From: Bacteriovorax stolpii
Lineage (GTDB): Bacteria > Bdellovibrionota > Bacteriovoracia > Bacteriovoracales > Bacteriovoracaceae
Length of the DNA stretch: 7,816 bases
Reading direction: 5' to 3'
Assembly (NCBI GenBank): GCA_945862475.1
Contig: CAMAYW010000101.1
Span: forward strand, 1 to 7,816
Below, piece after piece: positions 1 through 5,032 of the stretch. Positions within the stretch are counted from its first letter, which is position 1, and each line of letters starts with the position of its first letter. The notes below the pieces were generated by a model. That model was given only the letters and a program-made list of their open reading frames with translations, did no database searches and was not told the DNA's origin. The position numbers were made by a program, and so were the translations under genes.

Positions 1-258
1 ACTCTGCAAGCTGCCATTGAAATACAAGCCTTATCTCCTCTCGTTGTTCTAAGTCAAATAAGTGCCAGCAGCCAAAATGCAACTCTGATTGAATTTAAAT
101 CAAACGATTCAGGTGAAATAAATGCCATTTTCACTTCAGAGTCATTAGAAGAACTATCAAATCTAAAATTACAAATTGAAAGATCGAGCCTGAGCGACGT
201 TCAAGCGACTCTAGACGAAAAGAAGCTTCAACTAATTTTAAGTGCAAACGGAAATTAA
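1..258 (+). CDS. gspL: Type II secretion system protein GspL, C-terminal 85 residues (5' end outside window)
   Basis: An open frame runs from base 1 to a TAA at 256-258 with no start inside the window, so only the C-terminus is present. GspL is a bitopic inner-membrane protein that links the cytoplasmic ATPase GspE to GspM and the pseudopilus machinery. The visible part alternates predicted helix and strand (roughly LVVLSQIS, ATLIEFKS, LEELSNLKLQIE, KKLQLILSAN), which fits the small periplasmic ferredoxin-like domain that ends GspL. The sequence alone is too divergent to name. The call rests mainly on position: it abuts a GspM-like gene (1 nt gap) and then a GspN, the usual L-M-N order. An unrelated assembly protein with a similar C-terminal domain (PilN/PilO type) is the main alternative. 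Confidence 0.68.
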   Translation, partial: TLQAAIEIQALSPLVVLSQISASSQNATLIEFKSNDSGEINAIFTSESLEELSNLKLQIERSSLSDVQATLDEKKLQLILSANGN

Positions 259-259
259 G

Positions 260-910
260 ATGGAAGATTTTAATCAAAAAACGAGATTACCTTTATTTAA
301 AAAGATCGATCGGGCACTATTTCAGCGTTTAGATCTTTTTAGGGCCTCTCCTAGCTACAACGGAATTCAAGATTTTTATAATGGGCTCGATGAAGAACAA
401 CAAAAAGTTTTTAAATCGGGAATCGTCGTTGTTATATTTATAGTTCCCCTAATCATCATAAGTATCCTTTGGTGGCAAAATAGTGCTATAAAATCGGATT
501 TAGACAAACGCATGAATTTGGTCGCAAAAGCAAATGAAATAATTGGTCAAACAGAGGGTCTTGTAAATATTGCTCCTAATATTTTATCTTTAAACCCAAT
601 TGATGGTCAGTCCATGATGACGTCTCGTGTATCCAATACTCTTAGTTCTTCGGGTATCGATTTATCGAAAATTAGAATTGAGAATTTCTCGAGCGATATT
701 AATGGCGAAAATATTGTTAGAGCTCAAGGTGATTTAGTCTTTTCAAATTTCTCTACGGATGAAATGGTCAACACTCTGATTAATTTGATTCAAAGAGAGA
801 AATTTAGAATTCAGTACGTAAACATCAACCGAAATAATGAAAATAATCTTTTGAATGGAAATTTTAGAATCGTTCATCTAAGTCTTGCTCAAAATATTGA
901 GGAGGATTGA
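260..910 (+). CDS. gspM: Type II secretion system protein GspM
   Basis: This encodes a 216-residue bitopic inner-membrane protein: a basic cytoplasmic N-terminus (1-52), one hydrophobic segment at about 53-72 (IVVVIFIVPLIIISILWW) and a periplasmic domain. That is the architecture of GspM, which pairs with GspL in the inner-membrane platform of the type II secretion system. The periplasmic part starts with a likely helical stretch (75-100) and continues as an alpha/beta domain, as expected for the GspM ferredoxin-like fold. The start is taken as ATG at 260, one base after the gspL stop, with a weak GGA at 250-252. A GTG at 242 would add six residues and overlap gspL by 17 nt but has no ribosome binding site. 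The TGA stop shares one base with the gspN ATG. The N-terminal cytoplasmic tail looks long for GspM. The name rests on topology and on GspN following. Confidence 0.75.
   Translation: MEDFNQKTRLPLFKKIDRALFQRLDLFRASPSYNGIQDFYNGLDEEQQKVFKSGIVVVIFIVPLIIISILWWQNSAIKSDLDKRMNLVAKANEIIGQTEGLVNIAPNILSLNPIDGQSMMTSRVSNTLSSSGIDLSKIRIENFSSDINGENIVRAQGDLVFSNFSTDEMVNTLINLIQREKFRIQYVNINRNNENNLLNGNFRIVHLSLAQNIEED
901..905 (+). promoter_or_regulatory. Shine-Dalgarno of gspN
   Basis: GGAGG, within a longer GAGGAGGA, lies inside the last codons of gspM, four bases before the ATG at 910. A TTG at 907 would leave only one base of spacing, so this site decides for the ATG. Its strength suggests gspN is translated by its own initiation as well as by coupling across the 1-nt stop/start overlap. 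Confidence 0.7.
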
Positions 911-1830
911 TGGCGGGCCTAAGCGAGATCCAATCTTTAGATGAATTAAGCTATAAGAGTAAATTTAAGTTTTATCTTTATCCCTTAATCATCATTTTTT
1001 TATTTTCTATTTCGTTTCTTAACTACTTCCCAATTGGCGAGCAGCTTAAGAATTTTATGAAAAAGAATCTCGCTGGTTCTGCTTGTAATCCAGATTATGA
1101 TGATCTCAGAATTGAGTGGATTCTTCCTAAAATCGTTGTCTCAGGATTAAATATTCCAGCTGGATGTCTTGGCAAGGTGGGAGACCCACTTAAATTTACT
1201 TTTGTATCAATTCAATTTAATCTCATCAGCTTTTCTCCCTTTGGCATTCCCTTCAAGATTGACTCGGAACTAAATGGGCAGCCTATGACCGTTTATTACG
1301 TCCAAGGCTTTGGAGAAAGAACGATAAGAATTAAAGATCAACCAGTAGTGATATCAAGATTACAACCAGTTCTTGGTAGTAGTTTCAAATTATCTGGAAA
1401 CTTAACGTTAGACTTAATTGCAAAAGTCACCAACGCTGGATTTTTAAAGGATTTGGATTTCAAAATGAGATCCACTGATTTTCAACTTCCTTCTCAAAAC
1501 ATCCAAGGTTTTAATACTCCTAATGTTAAGCTCAATGAGTTTTACCTTGAGGCATTAGCCGAAAACTCCTCTACTGTAAAAATTGATAAATTTATCGTGG
1601 GAGATCCCGACTCGCCTATTAGAGCGAATTTAAAAGGGAAAATTGATCTTCAGCAAGGAAATATGGCGTTCTCAAACATTGATCTTAAAGGTGAAATCTC
1701 TTTCACTGAAAATTTTAAACAAACCGTTCCTTTAGTTGATCTATTCTTCCAAAATTTCTCTCAAAAAGATGGTTTCTATCAAATACGAATTGGTGGTAAC
1801 TTAGGTGAACCAAAACTAATGACTCCTTAG
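910..1830 (+). CDS. gspN: Type II secretion system protein GspN
   Basis: This encodes a 306-residue protein with a short cytoplasmic N-terminus, one hydrophobic segment at about 20-40 (FYLYPLIIIFLFSISFL) and a long beta-rich periplasmic part. This matches the GspN family found in Leptospira and deltaproteobacterial type II secretion clusters: an N-terminal anchor, repeated strands with an SFSPFGIPF-like segment, an amphipathic SGNLTLDL region around 160, and a C-terminal GGNLGEPKL motif typical of the family's end. Two cysteines (59 and 86) lie in the periplasmic part and could form a disulfide. GspN is an accessory inner-membrane component of the system; its exact role is not settled. It overlaps gspM by one base and is the last secretion gene here. 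ATG at 910 is chosen over TTG at 907 because of the Shine-Dalgarno spacing. Confidence 0.85.
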   Translation: MAGLSEIQSLDELSYKSKFKFYLYPLIIIFLFSISFLNYFPIGEQLKNFMKKNLAGSACNPDYDDLRIEWILPKIVVSGLNIPAGCLGKVGDPLKFTFVSIQFNLISFSPFGIPFKIDSELNGQPMTVYYVQGFGERTIRIKDQPVVISRLQPVLGSSFKLSGNLTLDLIAKVTNAGFLKDLDFKMRSTDFQLPSQNIQGFNTPNVKLNEFYLEALAENSSTVKIDKFIVGDPDSPIRANLKGKIDLQQGNMAFSNIDLKGEISFTENFKQTVPLVDLFFQNFSQKDGFYQIRIGGNLGEPKLMTP

Positions 1831-1837
1831 GTACTAT

Positions 1838-2728
1838 ATGATTGTCGAGGCTATCGAAAACGCACTTAAAAGTGCGTGCCATAGAAATAATCTATCGGAA
1901 ATTATGAATTATGCGGTCTTTCCAGCAGGAAAGCTATTTCGCCCCAGACTCGTTGAGGCGATTTCACTTGATATTGATGACCATTTTTCAAATAACCATC
2001 TTCACTTGGCCGCAGCAATTGAAATTCATCATGCCTACACACTCGTTCATGATGATTTACCCTCCATGGACAACGACTTAATAAGACGAGGGAAACCATC
2101 CACTCATGCACAATTTGGTGAGTGGAAAGCTGTTCTCACTGGAGATGCATTACTTATTACATCTTTCAATGAACTATCAAAAATTAGACATCAAAGATTT
2201 CAGGAATTATTAAAACTCATGACCTGGACAACTGGTGCCAAAGGGTTAATCGAGGGACAATTTCGTGATCTAGAAGCTAATGGAAATGCCAACATTTCTG
2301 ATGTCATCAGAATACATGAATTAAAAACTGGGAGACTGATTCAATTAACGACACTAGGGACTTATTTGTTAAAAGATAATATTTCTTATAGAGGTAAATT
2401 GGATTTTCTTAAATTAGGAAAAAATATAGGTATCACTTTTCAACTATTAGACGATCTATGCGAGTTAACTTCACATGAAGTTTCTCCTCATGAATTGAAA
2501 ATCAATCCATTCATACACTCTAGCTCTGAAGCTTTACACCACTTAAAGAAATCACATTCTTCCATTTTGGAAATGACTCAAAAATATCACCTTAAAAGTA
2601 CAAATAAAATGTTGATGGATTACTTTGCTTCAAACAAAAATTTACTTCTAACTAATCTTTCTCAACTGAAAATAAATATGAATGGAGATATCAGAGTTAT
2701 CGAGGAATGGATCACCAATTTCGCTTAG
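1838..2728 (+). CDS. ispA: Polyprenyl (farnesyl-type) diphosphate synthase, IspA-like
   Basis: A 296-residue trans-isoprenyl diphosphate synthase that condenses isopentenyl diphosphate with allylic diphosphates in the cytoplasm, feeding quinone and undecaprenyl phosphate synthesis. Visible motifs: GKLFRP (31-36, isopentenyl diphosphate binding), the first aspartate-rich region DDLPSMD (72-78) followed by RRG (83-85), GQFRDLEA (140-147), KTG (163-165), and FQLLDD (201-206). The two-residue insertion in the first Asp-rich motif and Tyr at five residues before it are typical of bacterial type II farnesyl diphosphate synthases, hence the ispA symbol; geranylgeranyl synthase is the main alternative. 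Oddities: the second Asp-rich region reads DDLCE instead of DDxxD, and the usual GKxxGxD...KTYP loop after it is shortened to something like KINPF. The start lies 7 nt after gspN with only a weak ribosome binding site, so coupling to gspN is likely. The 3' end overlaps the convergent merR by 17 nt. Confidence 0.88.
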   Translation: MIVEAIENALKSACHRNNLSEIMNYAVFPAGKLFRPRLVEAISLDIDDHFSNNHLHLAAAIEIHHAYTLVHDDLPSMDNDLIRRGKPSTHAQFGEWKAVLTGDALLITSFNELSKIRHQRFQELLKLMTWTTGAKGLIEGQFRDLEANGNANISDVIRIHELKTGRLIQLTTLGTYLLKDNISYRGKLDFLKLGKNIGITFQLLDDLCELTSHEVSPHELKINPFIHSSSEALHHLKKSHSSILEMTQKYHLKSTNKMLMDYFASNKNLLLTNLSQLKINMNGDIRVIEEWITNFA

Positions 2729-3068
2729 AACGAATTTCTTTTATTTGATTCAAGATGTCCTCAATTTTAACTCTAGCTTGATTGGAATCAACAGAAGAGA
2801 ATTCACCACGAATGCTCGCTCCCTCTTCCAGTTCCGTGGATGACATCTTTATTCTGGCCTCGGGGATCGTCATTTTATCTTCAAATAATAGTTTTTTTAT
2901 TTTTAGAATCGCTTCTAAATCTTTTCGCGCATAAATTTTTTGACCGGAGTCAGAAGTAATGGGTGAAATTTCAGAAAATTCTGTCTCCCAATATCGAATG
3001 ACATAAGGCTTCACCCCAGTGATTGGGGTGAGCTCTTGAAATTTGAAACTGGATTTATTTGGAATCAT
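2712..3068 (-). CDS. MerR-family transcriptional regulator
   Basis: A 118-residue protein whose first ~75 residues are a MerR winged-helix DNA-binding domain. The helix-turn-helix is ELTPITGVKPYVIRYWE (12-28), the wing contains the conserved SGQKIYARKDLEAIL (41-55), and KKLLFEDKMTIPEAR (58-72) is the second helical pair. The remainder (about 80-118) is a short charged helix, so there is no large effector domain and no obvious metal-binding cysteine. The protein therefore looks like the small MerR regulators that sit beside ihfA in deltaproteobacterial-type genomes. It starts 25 nt after the ihfA stop on the same strand and is probably co-transcribed with it. The ATG at 3068 has no clear Shine-Dalgarno. 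Target genes and effector are unknown. Its last codons overlap the convergent ispA gene. Confidence 0.88.
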   Translation of the reverse strand: MIPNKSSFKFQELTPITGVKPYVIRYWETEFSEISPITSDSGQKIYARKDLEAILKIKKLLFEDKMTIPEARIKMSSTELEEGASIRGEFSSVDSNQARVKIEDILNQIKEIRSKRNW

Positions 3069-3093
3069 GATAAAAGACTATCAAAGAAAGAAT

Positions 3094-3522
3094 CTATTCG
3101 TCGTCATTCTCGTCATCAATATCGTCATTATAAACAGTATCATCGATGTTATTTAAGAATGATGAGAGTGCTTTAGGTTTTGCTTCTTTTACTGGAAGAT
3201 TTTTATTCTCATTACCATTTTCATCAAGGCGATGAGAGTAGCGCTCTGTAATATCCTCTTTTAAGATCTGAGAAGGCTTAAAAGTTAGTACTCTACGAGC
3301 ACTAATGTTCATCGCCGTACCGGTTTGAGGATTTCGACCTACACGTGTGGCCTTATCACGGATGCTAAAATTTCCGAATCCAGAAATCTTAACTTTCTCG
3401 CCTTTTGCAAGAGTATCCTTGATCACCTTGAAGACAAGATCGACAAGTTCAGCTGCTTCTTTTTTAGAAAACCCAGCCTCTTTGTAGATACGCTCTACTA
3501 TGTCTGCCTTAGTCATGCTCAT
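3094..3522 (-). CDS. ihfA: Integration host factor alpha subunit with acidic C-terminal extension
   Basis: A 142-residue HU/IHF-family DNA-bending protein. Residues 3-92 are the complete family domain: MTKADIVERIY at the start, KVKISGFGNF (43-52), the minor-groove beta-arm with the intercalating proline in GRNPQTG (62-68), and ARRVLTFKPSQILK (75-88). IHF-alpha is favoured over HU by the TKADIVE start, the GRNPQTG and ARRV segments and the merR neighbour; IHF-beta is unlikely. IHF bends DNA sharply in recombination, replication and promoter architecture. The start is ATG at 3522, seven bases after GGGAG; upstream TTG (3546) and downstream ATG (3516) have worse spacing. Unusual: about 50 residues follow the standard domain (family members are usually 90-100 long), rich in Asn, Lys and Glu and ending in a strongly acidic stretch with ten Asp/Glu among the last 17 residues. 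Confidence 0.9.
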   Translation of the reverse strand: MSMTKADIVERIYKEAGFSKKEAAELVDLVFKVIKDTLAKGEKVKISGFGNFSIRDKATRVGRNPQTGTAMNISARRVLTFKPSQILKEDITERYSHRLDENGNENKNLPVKEAKPKALSSFLNNIDDTVYNDDIDDENDDE

Positions 3523-3529
3523 TGAAAAT

Positions 3530-3534
3530 CTCCC
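3530..3534 (-). promoter_or_regulatory. Shine-Dalgarno deciding the ihfA start
   Basis: Read on the minus strand, GGGAG is followed by seven bases and then ATG at 3522. The longest open frame would start at a TTG (3546), upstream of this site, and would place the site inside the gene. The next in-frame ATG (3516) would leave 13 bases. The site therefore supports 3522 as the start. Confidence 0.65.
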
Positions 3535-3578
3535 ATGAAGTTTCAAAAGCTTATCGCCAATATTTAAGAATTATTAAT

Positions 3579-3606
3579 AGGTTAGCAGTAATCAGAATTA
3601 GTTCAA
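3579..3606 (-). promoter_or_regulatory. Candidate sigma70-type promoter of ihfA-merR
   Basis: On the minus strand a TTGAAC (3606-3601) lies 16 bases before TAACCT (3584-3579), which is preceded by TG one base away (extended -10). The match to consensus is moderate. It lies between the rplT terminator and ihfA, where a promoter is needed because the upstream operon ends. The predicted leader is about 50 nt. Other AT-rich hexamers occur in this gap, so the exact site is uncertain. Confidence 0.35.
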
Positions 3607-3682
3607 GAGAAAAAACTTCAGATAAAATGAAAAATCAGGAATTTGGGATCTTTTTAAATATAAATCATTGAGTTAATGGACC

Positions 3683-3709
3683 AAAAAAAAGCCCCTTGCG
3701 GGGCTTTTT
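3683..3709 (-). terminator. Intrinsic terminator after rplT
   Basis: On the minus strand, 15 nt past the rplT stop, GCCCC-GCAA-GGGGC forms a five-pair GC stem (3691-3704) capped by a GNRA-type GCAA tetraloop. It is followed directly by eight Ts (3690-3683). Flanking A and T runs can lengthen the stem. This marks the end of the infC-rpmI-rplT operon. The plus-strand reading also has five Ts, but no plus-strand gene leads into it. Confidence 0.92.
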
Positions 3710-3718
3710 AAATATTTT

Positions 3719-4063
3719 TTACTTAGTTGCTTCAAAAATGGCTTTAAAAGCATTGAAGTCATGGATCGCGAGATCAGAAAGCATTTTACGATTGATCGTA
3801 ATATCTTTTTTCTTAAGGCCAGAGATGAATTGGCTATAAGAAGTACCTAGCATTCTAGCGCCAGCATTAATACGAACGATCCAAAGCTTACGGATGTCTC
3901 TCTTTAAAAGTCTACGGCCAATGAAGGCATAATGAAGGGCACGTCTAACTGTCTCAGAAGCGTGCTTGTACTTCGTTCTACGATCGAAGTGAAAGCCTTT
4001 AGCTAATTTTAAAATTTTGTTTCTTCTTTGGCGGGCCTTAAAACCGCGTTTAACTCGTGACAT
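3719..4063 (-). CDS. rplT: 50S ribosomal protein L20
   Basis: A 114-residue protein with the full L20 signature: SRVKRGFKARQRRNKILKLAKGF at the start (described by its RVKRG, ARQRR and KLAKG elements), then RRALHYAFIGRRLLKRD (41-57), LWIVRINAGAR (60-70) and a C-terminal globular domain with SYSQFISGLKK (75-85) and NRKMLSDLA (91-99). L20 binds 23S rRNA early in large-subunit assembly through its long basic N-terminal helix. In several bacteria it also binds its own mRNA to repress rpmI-rplT. It starts at ATG 4063 with AGGAG five bases upstream, 84 nt after rpmI, and is followed by a strong terminator. Length is close to the family's usual 115-120. Confidence 0.98.
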   Translation of the reverse strand: MSRVKRGFKARQRRNKILKLAKGFHFDRRTKYKHASETVRRALHYAFIGRRLLKRDIRKLWIVRINAGARMLGTSYSQFISGLKKKDITINRKMLSDLAIHDFNAFKAIFEATK

Positions 4064-4081
4064 ACATTCTCCTCTTCGATC

Positions 4082-4112
4082 ATAGGGGGACTAAATTGTC
4101 TCTTAACCCTAT
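4082..4112 (-). other. Inverted repeat in the rpmI-rplT gap (possible mRNA control element)
   Basis: The perfect six-base arms ATAGGG (4112-4107) and CCCTAT (4087-4082) enclose a 19-nt loop in which GAC and GTC can pair again around AATTTA. The structure sits just upstream of the rplT Shine-Dalgarno (4069-4073). It is well placed to act as a ribosomal-protein binding site or a translational control hairpin. There is no U-tract after it, so it is not a terminator. The function is inferred from position only. Confidence 0.4.
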
Positions 4113-4134
4113 TTCTCTACTCTCGATGGTTATT

Positions 4135-4158
4135 AAAAAAACCTAGACTAAACTAGGT
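4135..4158 (-). terminator. Weak terminator-like hairpin at the rpmI stop codon
   Basis: On the minus strand ACCTAG (4158-4153), a six-base loop and CTAGGT (4146-4141) form a six-pair stem. The T run that ends the second arm continues for six more bases (4140-4135). The rpmI stop codon (TAG, 4150-4148) lies in the loop. The stem has only three GC pairs, so termination would be partial. A ribosome reaching the rpmI stop would cover the hairpin. Confidence 0.45.
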
Positions 4159-4348
4159 ATGGAATACAAGAAGCAGCATTATGGTAATCAGCAGGATTCA
4201 CATATCCTGGAGTACCCTTATCTTTCTTAGCTTTCTTCGACTTATTGATTAGTAAGTGACGAAGGTGAGCTTTTTTATACTTAATTTTGCCAGTGGCAGT
4301 AACTTTAAAGCGCTTGGCAGCCGCACGCTTAGTCTTCATTTTCGACAT
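4148..4348 (-). CDS. rpmI: 50S ribosomal protein L35
   Basis: A 66-residue, very basic protein starting MSKMKTKRAAAKRFKVTATG, the near-invariant N-terminus of L35. It continues with KIKYKKAHLRHLLINKSKKAKK, the Lys/Arg-rich segment that binds 23S rRNA in the large subunit, and ends in a hydrophobic CIPYLV. The second half (GTPGYVNPADYHNAAS) is less basic than in most L35 proteins, but the length is standard. The start at ATG 4348 has AGGAG (4355-4359) six bases upstream. It lies between infC and rplT in the conserved order and is bracketed by hairpins on both sides. Confidence 0.96.
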   Translation of the reverse strand: MSKMKTKRAAAKRFKVTATGKIKYKKAHLRHLLINKSKKAKKDKGTPGYVNPADYHNAASCIPYLV

Positions 4349-4364
4349 ATATCGCTCCTAAAAC

Positions 4365-4392
4365 AAAAAAAATGCACCCTTAAAAGAGTGCA
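4365..4392 (-). terminator. Intrinsic terminator or attenuator between infC and rpmI
   Basis: On the minus strand UGCACUCU (4392-4385) pairs with AGGGUGCA (4380-4373) across a UUUA loop, giving eight pairs including one U-G wobble. Eight Us follow (4372-4365). The wobble pairs only in the minus-strand RNA, which supports action in the infC-rpmI direction. The element begins 38 nt after the infC stop, and its U-tract ends five bases before the rpmI Shine-Dalgarno. No room remains for a promoter downstream, so rpmI-rplT expression needs read-through, regulated antitermination, or a promoter upstream near the end of infC. Confidence 0.72.
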
Positions 4393-4430
4393 CGAAAATA
4401 ACATGTAACAACTGATAGATAAAGTATTTT

Positions 4431-4958
4431 TTATTTTTTCTTTCCAGGTGCAACCATCGCTATGACACGGTTCCCCATAAACTTAGCTGGAGCTTCGATA
4501 ACTGCTCCCTTCTCTAAAACTGCTTTAACGATTTCATCGAACTTTGATAGACCGATTTCTTTGTGGGCCATCTCTCTTCCACGAAATTGCATTAAAAGTT
4601 TAACTTTATCACCTTGATCAAGAAACTTTTCAATGTGATTAATTTTCACTTCAAGATCGTGCCTCTCAATGTTTGGGCGAAATTTCATCTCCTTAACATC
4701 AATTACGACCTGTTTCTTTTTTGCCTCTGCTAGTTTCTTTTGGATTTGATACTTGAATTTACCGTAATCCATCATTTTCACTACAGGTGGATTTGCATTG
4801 GGAGAGATTTCGATCAGATCTAAACCCTCAGAGTCGGCCATGAGCCTTGCTTGAGCAAGAGTAACTACACCGTAAGCCTTTCCATCATCGCCAATTAAAC
4901 GAATCTCGTGTGCACGGATTCTCTCATTCACTCTAGGTTCTTGAACTTTCTCGCTTAT
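4431..4958 (-). CDS. infC: Translation initiation factor IF-3, non-canonical ATA start
   Basis: IF3 binds the 30S subunit, blocks premature joining of 50S and checks the start codon and initiator tRNA. Family motifs: VNERIRAHEIRLIG near the N-terminus, LIEISPNANPPVVKMMDYGKF ending the N-domain (elements ISPNA and MDYGKF), a lysine-rich linker helix, VKEMKFRP and FRGREMAHKEIG in the C-domain, and a basic GKKK end. The longest frame with a standard start begins at GTG 4931, but that codon is the Val of the conserved RVNE motif and has no Shine-Dalgarno. Reading upstream, the frame stays open to a TAA at 4973-4971. It holds no ATG, GTG or TTG in that stretch but has ATA at 4958, six bases after GGAGG. 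Starting there gives 175 residues, the usual size. Rare AUU/AUC/AUA starts are characteristic of infC and underlie its autoregulation. Confidence 0.95.
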   Translation of the reverse strand: MSEKVQEPRVNERIRAHEIRLIGDDGKAYGVVTLAQARLMADSEGLDLIEISPNANPPVVKMMDYGKFKYQIQKKLAEAKKKQVVIDVKEMKFRPNIERHDLEVKINHIEKFLDQGDKVKLLMQFRGREMAHKEIGLSKFDEIVKAVLEKGAVIEAPAKFMGNRVIAMVAPGKKK

Positions 4959-4964
4959 AACCCA

Positions 4965-4969
4965 CCTCC
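4965..4969 (-). promoter_or_regulatory. Shine-Dalgarno supporting the infC ATA start
   Basis: A perfect GGAGG on the minus strand is followed by six bases and then ATA at 4958-4956. It is 33 nt before the GTG at 4931, far too distant to serve it. A strong site next to a poor start codon is the arrangement expected for infC self-control through start-codon discrimination. Confidence 0.8.
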
Positions 4970-5001
4970 ATTACAAATTCGGGGTATCAATAAATAATCA
5001 A

Positions 5002-5030
5002 AAAATACAATGCCTTGAATAACCTGACAA
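5002..5030 (-). promoter_or_regulatory. Candidate sigma70-type promoter of infC-rpmI-rplT
   Basis: On the minus strand TTGTCA (5030-5025, five of six to consensus) is separated by exactly 17 bases from TATTTT (5007-5002, four of six). It starts three bases past the stop of the preceding gene and predicts a leader of about 35-40 nt before the ATA start. It would make the translation cluster independent of the plsB unit. A start site was not measured. Confidence 0.5.
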
Positions 5031-5032
5031 GG

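Noticed and set aside
242..259. GTG at 242 as an upstream start of gspM
   Set aside because: It overlaps gspL by 17 nt and has no ribosome binding site; ATG at 260 follows the gspL stop with acceptable spacing to GGA.
1902..2111. Minus-strand open frame of 69 codons inside ispA
   Set aside because: It lies wholly within a well-supported gene, has no family motif, and its composition follows the antisense of ispA.
3104..3150. Repetitive cgtcat-like sequence resembling a short tandem repeat
   Set aside because: It is explained by consecutive Asp and Glu codons of the IHF-alpha tail on the minus strand; the units are irregular.
3325..3525. Plus-strand open frame of 66 codons over ihfA
   Set aside because: It is antisense to the conserved IHF domain and has no ribosome binding site or recognisable motif.
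4935..4971. A 12-codon ATG frame overlapping the infC Shine-Dalgarno, out of frame with infC
   Set aside because: Its ATG overlaps the GGAGG used for infC and has no Shine-Dalgarno of its own; a regulatory upstream peptide is possible but nothing supports it.
5013..5032. CCTTG/CAAGG inverted repeat just before the infC promoter -10
   Set aside because: There are only five pairs with a ten-base loop, and the T-rich stretch begins several bases away. It overlaps a better promoter match, so it is not called a terminator for the plsB unit.
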